A DNA stretch of 9,356 nt from Thermomicrobiaceae bacterium (GTDB taxonomy: Bacteria; Chloroflexota; Chloroflexia; Thermomicrobiales; Thermomicrobiaceae), in contig SLFF01000220.1 in NCBI GenBank assembly GCA_007124395.1, positions 1 to 9,356 of the forward strand. Reading direction: 5' to 3'. How positions within the stretch are numbered: position 1 is the first letter of the stretch; each line of letters opens with the position of its first letter. The translations under genes and the position numbers were made by a program. Positions 6,742-9,356 of this stretch are shown here, one piece after another. Below the pieces are notes generated by a model, which worked only from the letters and a program-made list of their open reading frames with translations, searched no databases and was not told the origin of the DNA.

Positions 6742-6769
6742 ACCGGCAGCGCATCCGAGCGTTGCCGGT
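6742..6769 (+). terminator. Probable intrinsic terminator after the DJ-1 gene
   Basis: ACCGGCAGCGC (6742-6752) pairs fully with GCGTTGCCGGT (6759-6769) around the 6-nt loop ATCCGA, giving an 11-bp stem with one G-U pair. ACACA (6736-6740) and TGTGT (6775-6779) can extend it past an internal bulge. The following AGCTTTGTGTG is only moderately T-rich, so termination efficiency is uncertain, but stem strength and position 50 nt after the stop fit the end of the transpeptidase/DJ-1 transcript. Confidence 0.55.
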
Positions 6770-6998
6770 AGCTTTGTGTGCGTTGATGAGATGAAGTGGG
6801 GGAGCTATGGGGACCGCACAATCAGCTATCGCTACCGAGAATCGATCATCCCGCTGGATAAACCAGTGCCCGCTGGCAGGGGTATGGATCGATGGGCAGC
6901 GCGAACGCAGGTGATCGACCCCATCGATCATCTGGTTCAGCCTGGATAGAGTGACGGCATCAGACACAATACTCGCCCACATCCCAATCACCCCCCGT
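6770..6998. other. Intergenic stretch without a convincing gene
   Basis: Together with the hairpins before it, the gap between the DJ-1 stop and the GIDE start is over 400 bp. This part has no open frame with credible start and coding character. A 35-codon frame at 6807-6914 has a G-rich stretch only 2 nt before its ATG and a composition unlike its neighbours. A long antisense frame (7084-6575) runs through the DJ-1 gene end and the GIDE leader and resembles nothing I know. What stands out is local symmetry: a 10-bp inverted repeat and a 10-bp direct repeat built on ATCGATC. Confidence 0.5.
6887..6929. repeat. 10-bp inverted repeat with 23-nt spacer
   Basis: GATCGATGGG (6887-6896) and CCCATCGATC (6920-6929) are perfect inverted copies. 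The right arm overlaps a second copy of ATCGATCATC (6923-6932), whose first copy is at 6841-6850. This could be a structured leader, a regulatory site upstream of the 6999-7026 promoter, or chance in a GATC-rich genome. Confidence 0.4.
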
Positions 6999-7026
6999 TT
7001 GCGATCTCCGTCGGATACGCTAGAAT
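6999..7026 (+). promoter_or_regulatory. Sigma-A-type promoter for the GIDE gene
   Basis: TTGCGA (6999-7004) and TAGAAT (7021-7026) are separated by 16 nt, a good match to the housekeeping consensus. The predicted transcript start near 7033 lies only a few bases before ATG 7036, which argues against that ATG and for the ATG at 7105 with its own ribosome site, leaving a leader of about 70 nt. Confidence 0.55.
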
Positions 7027-7104
7027 GCCCGGACAATGAACACGACGCGCGAGCGTGAATCTGTCCGGGCCGAACGCGCCACACATCAGGGGGAAGTGCG
7101 GTCT

Positions 7105-7884
7105 ATGTTTCTGTTTCTTATTCTGGGGGTTCTACTGCTGATTGGCGCCGGAGTGGCGCTCTGGAATCGGCGCAAATTCTCGGAGAAGATGAATATCATC
7201 CGGCGAGCTGTGCGTGCCAGACCTGGTGAAGTCGGCAATGCCTTTCCGGGTGAACTGGTCGCCGTTACCGGCAACGCCGAAAGCAGCCAGGCGCTGATCA
7301 GTGAACAGAGCGAGACTCCGTGCATCTATTACGACTTCCAGATCGTTCGCCGATACGAACGCAGTCGAGGTGGTGTCTCCATGGGGGGACGGAACCTTCG
7401 CGGGAGACGACGCCGCACCGGCCGACAGCGCGGACGTGAAACCGTGGCAGAGAACGAACAGTGGGTCCCGTTCCGGATCGAAGACGAGTCTGGAGCCGTT
7501 CGCGTCAATCCAGATGGCGCCTGGTTCGAGGCCCGCAAAGTCATGGATCGCTACGAGCGTGAGGACAGCAATAATCTCCTTGGCATCCCCGGTCTCAACG
7601 TCAATCTCGGCTTTGGTGGCAACCAGACGCTCGGCTACGAGATCAAAGAGAACGCGATTCCCACTGGAACCCCGCTCTTCATTGCCGGGCCAGTCAATGA
7701 ACAGGGCGAGATCGAGCGCAATCGAAATCACGGGCTGATCGTCACCTACCGGTCAGAATCTGCCCTGCGCGACGACTGGGGCAAGCGAGAGCGCTACCAG
7801 CTCATCGCCGCACTCGTTGCCGCAGGTCTCGGCGTTCTGGCGTTCTTCGGCGCCGGCGTCGCCTGGCTCCTGTCGTTCTTCTAG
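7105..7884 (+). CDS. GIDE-domain (prokaryotic MUL1-like) membrane protein with arginine-rich insertion
   Basis: I place the start at ATG 7105, where AGGGGGA (7088-7094) sits 10 nt upstream; an in-frame ATG at 7036 would add 23 hydrophilic residues ahead of the membrane segment and lies almost on the predicted transcription start. The 259-residue protein has a membrane segment at about 2-20, a soluble middle, and a second hydrophobic segment at about 232-257 ending at the C-terminus. The middle fits the GIDE domain: G-E-L-V-A-V-T-G (49-56), S-E-T-P-C-I-Y-Y (69-76), W-V-P-F-R-I-E-D-E-S-G (120-130), then V-N-P-D-G-A. This is the domain that precedes the RING finger in eukaryotic MUL1/MAPL; here there is no RING, so ubiquitin-ligase activity is not implied. 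Residues 82-111 are an Arg/Gly-rich insertion with 13 arginines in 30 residues. Bacterial GIDE proteins have no established role that I can name. The sigma-factor gene begins about 110 nt downstream. Confidence 0.8.
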   Translation: MFLFLILGVLLLIGAGVALWNRRKFSEKMNIIRRAVRARPGEVGNAFPGELVAVTGNAESSQALISEQSETPCIYYDFQIVRRYERSRGGVSMGGRNLRGRRRRTGRQRGRETVAENEQWVPFRIEDESGAVRVNPDGAWFEARKVMDRYEREDSNNLLGIPGLNVNLGFGGNQTLGYEIKENAIPTGTPLFIAGPVNEQGEIERNRNHGLIVTYRSESALRDDWGKRERYQLIAALVAAGLGVLAFFGAGVAWLLSFF

Positions 7885-7995
7885 CTAGCCTGCTGCCTTC
7901 GAGCCAGCGCGATCCCCGCTGCCCGTTACCTCAGACCGGCATCTGCGTCTGAACCAGCAGACAGGATGGCCCGAAACGGTATGAGGCATCAAGTG

Positions 7996-8592
7996 ATGAC
8001 GAGCCAGCAACGGCAGACAATGCGTGAGCCGTCGGAGGAAACCGGGCTGGACGATCGAGACATCGTCGAGTTGGCCAGGCGATCTCCAGAGGCGTTCGGT
8101 ACGCTGTACGAGCGGTATATCGATCGCATCTTCGGGTACTGTGCCCGACGTGTGGAATCCCGACAGGCCGCCGAAGACCTCACCGCGAACATCTTCGAAC
8201 GTGCGTTTTCGAAACTCGGTTCCTACCGTGGCGGATCATTCCGCGCCTGGCTCTTCTCCATTGCCCACAACACCGTGACCGATCACTACCGACGGCGGCG
8301 CCCCGTCGTCTCATGGGAACCATCCATGAGTGGGGCTGACGATGCCCCAACGCCGGAAGAACACGCCCTGGCCATCGACGATCAGGCGCAACTTCACCAC
8401 CTGATGTCATCACTCACCGAAAACCAGCGTCAGATTGTCGAATTGCGGCTGGCCGGTCTCACCGGCGCGGAGATCGCCGAGGTGGTCGATCGCTCACCGG
8501 ACGCCGTCAAGATGATGCAGCACCGGGCACTTGAGCGCATGCGCACCCAACTATCAACTGAACCAGCGGATGCGGAGAATACCGATGAGTAA
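7996..8592 (+). CDS. ECF-type RNA polymerase sigma factor (sigma-70 family)
   Basis: Directs RNA polymerase to a small regulon, normally under control of a membrane partner. Region 2 spans about residues 32-103 (AFGTLYERYIDRIFGYC, A-A-E-D-L-T-A-N-I-F, then F-R-A-W-L-F-S-I-A-H-N, D-H-Y-R-R-R-R). Region 4 spans about 134-186 (LTENQRQIVELRLAGLTGAE, with a helix-turn-helix reaching S-P-D-A-V-K-M-M-Q-H-R-A). The linker is short and acidic and there is no region 1.1 or 3, as expected of the ECF class. Start choice is uncertain: ATG 7996 has TGAGG 9 nt upstream, while ATG 7966 and ATG 7981 in the same frame have poorer sites; the conserved domains are unaffected. The stop overlaps the next gene by 8 nt, the usual sigma/anti-sigma coupling. 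The cognate target promoter cannot be identified from this window. Confidence 0.9.
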   Translation: MTSQQRQTMREPSEETGLDDRDIVELARRSPEAFGTLYERYIDRIFGYCARRVESRQAAEDLTANIFERAFSKLGSYRGGSFRAWLFSIAHNTVTDHYRRRRPVVSWEPSMSGADDAPTPEEHALAIDDQAQLHHLMSSLTENQRQIVELRLAGLTGAEIAEVVDRSPDAVKMMQHRALERMRTQLSTEPADAENTDE

Positions 8593-9356
8593 TCCGGATC
8601 GCACCCATCTCGACCAGATCAACGATGCCTGGGATGAGCGGGTCAAGAACGGCCGTGCCTCGAACCAGCAGGCTGATGAGTTCGCCGACACCATCGATGC
8701 GCTCCATCGGGCCAGTCCGCCAGACCGTCCATCGCCAGAATTCCGAGCCCGGCTCAAGCAACAGCTCAGCCAGCAGGCTTCCGGGATCGGATCTGACCGG
8801 ATCGACGACACCGAACCTGTTGCCGACAGCCCACCATTGCCGACGCCAATCGATGCTGGACGAAGACGAGACGGAGATGACGATATGCAACGCCGTCGAA
8901 CACTGCTCAGCCACGCCGGTGAACTGGCCGCGATCGTGGCGATCCTGATTGTGGCCGCCGTTGGCGTCGCGCTCTGGCAATCCGGCGACTCCGGGATGTT
9001 GCCGGGTGCCTCTGGTGATGATGCGGAGGAAGTGGTCGTCCCCACTCCGGAGCCGACCGGCCCCGGCCTCTGGGAGAACGTCACACTCGATGAAGCACAG
9101 ACACTGACCCCGTACGACCTGATCGTTCCTGATGATCTTCCCGAGGGCTACGAACTGGATTCCATAACTGTTGCAAACCTCACTGAGATGGCCGCTCTGG
9201 AGGACCACGATCTCGGTGAGCGTGACGACGGCGAGCCATTCGTCACCACCGTGCTGGAGTTCCGGAACGCCGACGGGCAATTCATCGAGCTTGCATTGCA
9301 GAATCTAAAGTCTCCCGGATTGGACGGCGATGAGCCACAGCATGTGCCGGGAGTTG
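8585..9356 (+). CDS. Putative membrane-bound anti-sigma factor or sigma partner, C-terminus outside window
   Basis: ATG 8585 is preceded by CGGAG (8573-8577, 7-nt spacer) and overlaps the sigma-factor stop by 8 nt; the frame stays open to the window end, giving at least 257 residues. The N-terminal 100 residues are cytoplasmic, charged and probably flexible, with the P-S-P-E-F-R-A-R-L-K-Q-Q-L motif (about 49-61) often seen in sigma-partner proteins of this kind. A single membrane segment lies at about 112-131 (ELAAIVAILIVAAVGVALW), after the basic stretch Q-R-R-R. Outside is an acidic Pro/Thr linker, then a domain containing Y-D-L-I-V-P-D-D-L-P-E-G-Y-E-L, typical of DUF4367-like extracytoplasmic domains. 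There is no cysteine and no H-x3-C-x2-C zinc motif, so it is not a classical ZAS anti-sigma factor. The anti-sigma role is inferred from topology and gene order. Confidence 0.75.
   Translation, partial: MSNPDRTHLDQINDAWDERVKNGRASNQQADEFADTIDALHRASPPDRPSPEFRARLKQQLSQQASGIGSDRIDDTEPVADSPPLPTPIDAGRRRDGDDDMQRRRTLLSHAGELAAIVAILIVAAVGVALWQSGDSGMLPGASGDDAEEVVVPTPEPTGPGLWENVTLDEAQTLTPYDLIVPDDLPEGYELDSITVANLTEMAALEDHDLGERDDGEPFVTTVLEFRNADGQFIELALQNLKSPGLDGDEPQHVPGV

Noticed and set aside
6807..6914. 35-codon frame after a G-rich stretch
   Set aside because: The G-rich stretch is only 2 nt from the ATG, too close to act as a ribosome site, and the peptide has no coding character.
1257..7009. 13-bp exact repeat GTTTGCGATCTCC at 1257-1269 and 6997-7009
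   Set aside because: About one such match is expected by chance in this length. One copy lies in the 5' leader of a minus-strand gene and the other at a plus-strand -35 box, so no shared function is apparent.
6575..7084. 169-aa minus-strand frame spanning the DJ-1/GIDE gap
   Set aside because: It overlaps the conserved end of the DJ-1 gene and the promoter and leader of the GIDE gene, and no family is recognisable.
1..9356. CRISPR arrays, insertion sequences, tRNA genes, toxin-antitoxin or defence genes
   Set aside because: No regularly spaced repeats, transposase motifs, tRNA cloverleaf elements or defence-type domains were seen on either strand.

Overview
The window reads as an ordinary stretch of bacterial chromosome: moderately high GC by eye, one dense plus-strand gene run, one divergent minus-strand gene at the left edge, and no sign of insertion sequences, phage genes, tRNA/rRNA or CRISPR. 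The mix suggests a member of the Chloroflexota, perhaps Thermomicrobia-like. It includes a PRPP synthetase of the R-(S/T)-D-K-K-D type, a MecA-like class B penicillin-binding protein with an NTF2-like domain, a GIDE-domain membrane protein, and an ECF sigma factor paired with a membrane protein that has a DUF4367-like exterior. This placement is inference from family resemblance only.

Layout: 1-1254 (minus) is the first 418 residues of a GH15 glucoamylase/trehalase-type glycosidase, cut by the left edge. After a 214-bp divergent spacer comes a tight plus-strand run: an unrecognised 147-aa protein (GTG start), RNase III (rnc, which has no ATG/GTG/TTG start available), and PRPP synthetase (prs, overlapping rnc by 4 nt). 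A promoter-like spacer at 3645-3804 leads to a MecA-like transpeptidase (GTG start at 3805), followed 28 nt later by a DJ-1/PfpI single-domain protein. Two hairpins near 6695-6769 and about 250 bp without a convincing gene separate this run from a second one: a GIDE-domain protein with a good promoter at 6999-7026, then an ECF sigma factor and its overlapping membrane partner, cut by the right edge.

Working together: orf147-rnc-prs look co-transcribed and translationally coupled (RNA processing plus nucleotide precursor supply). The transpeptidase and the DJ-1 protein form a second unit, and the sigma/membrane-partner pair is a typical signal-responsive transcription switch. I see no clear new multi-gene system. 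The items most worth a second look are the apparent ATC start of rnc, the loss of a metal-binding Asp in that RNase III, the arginine-rich insertion in the GIDE protein beside the sigma/anti-sigma pair, and the strong over-representation of GATC.
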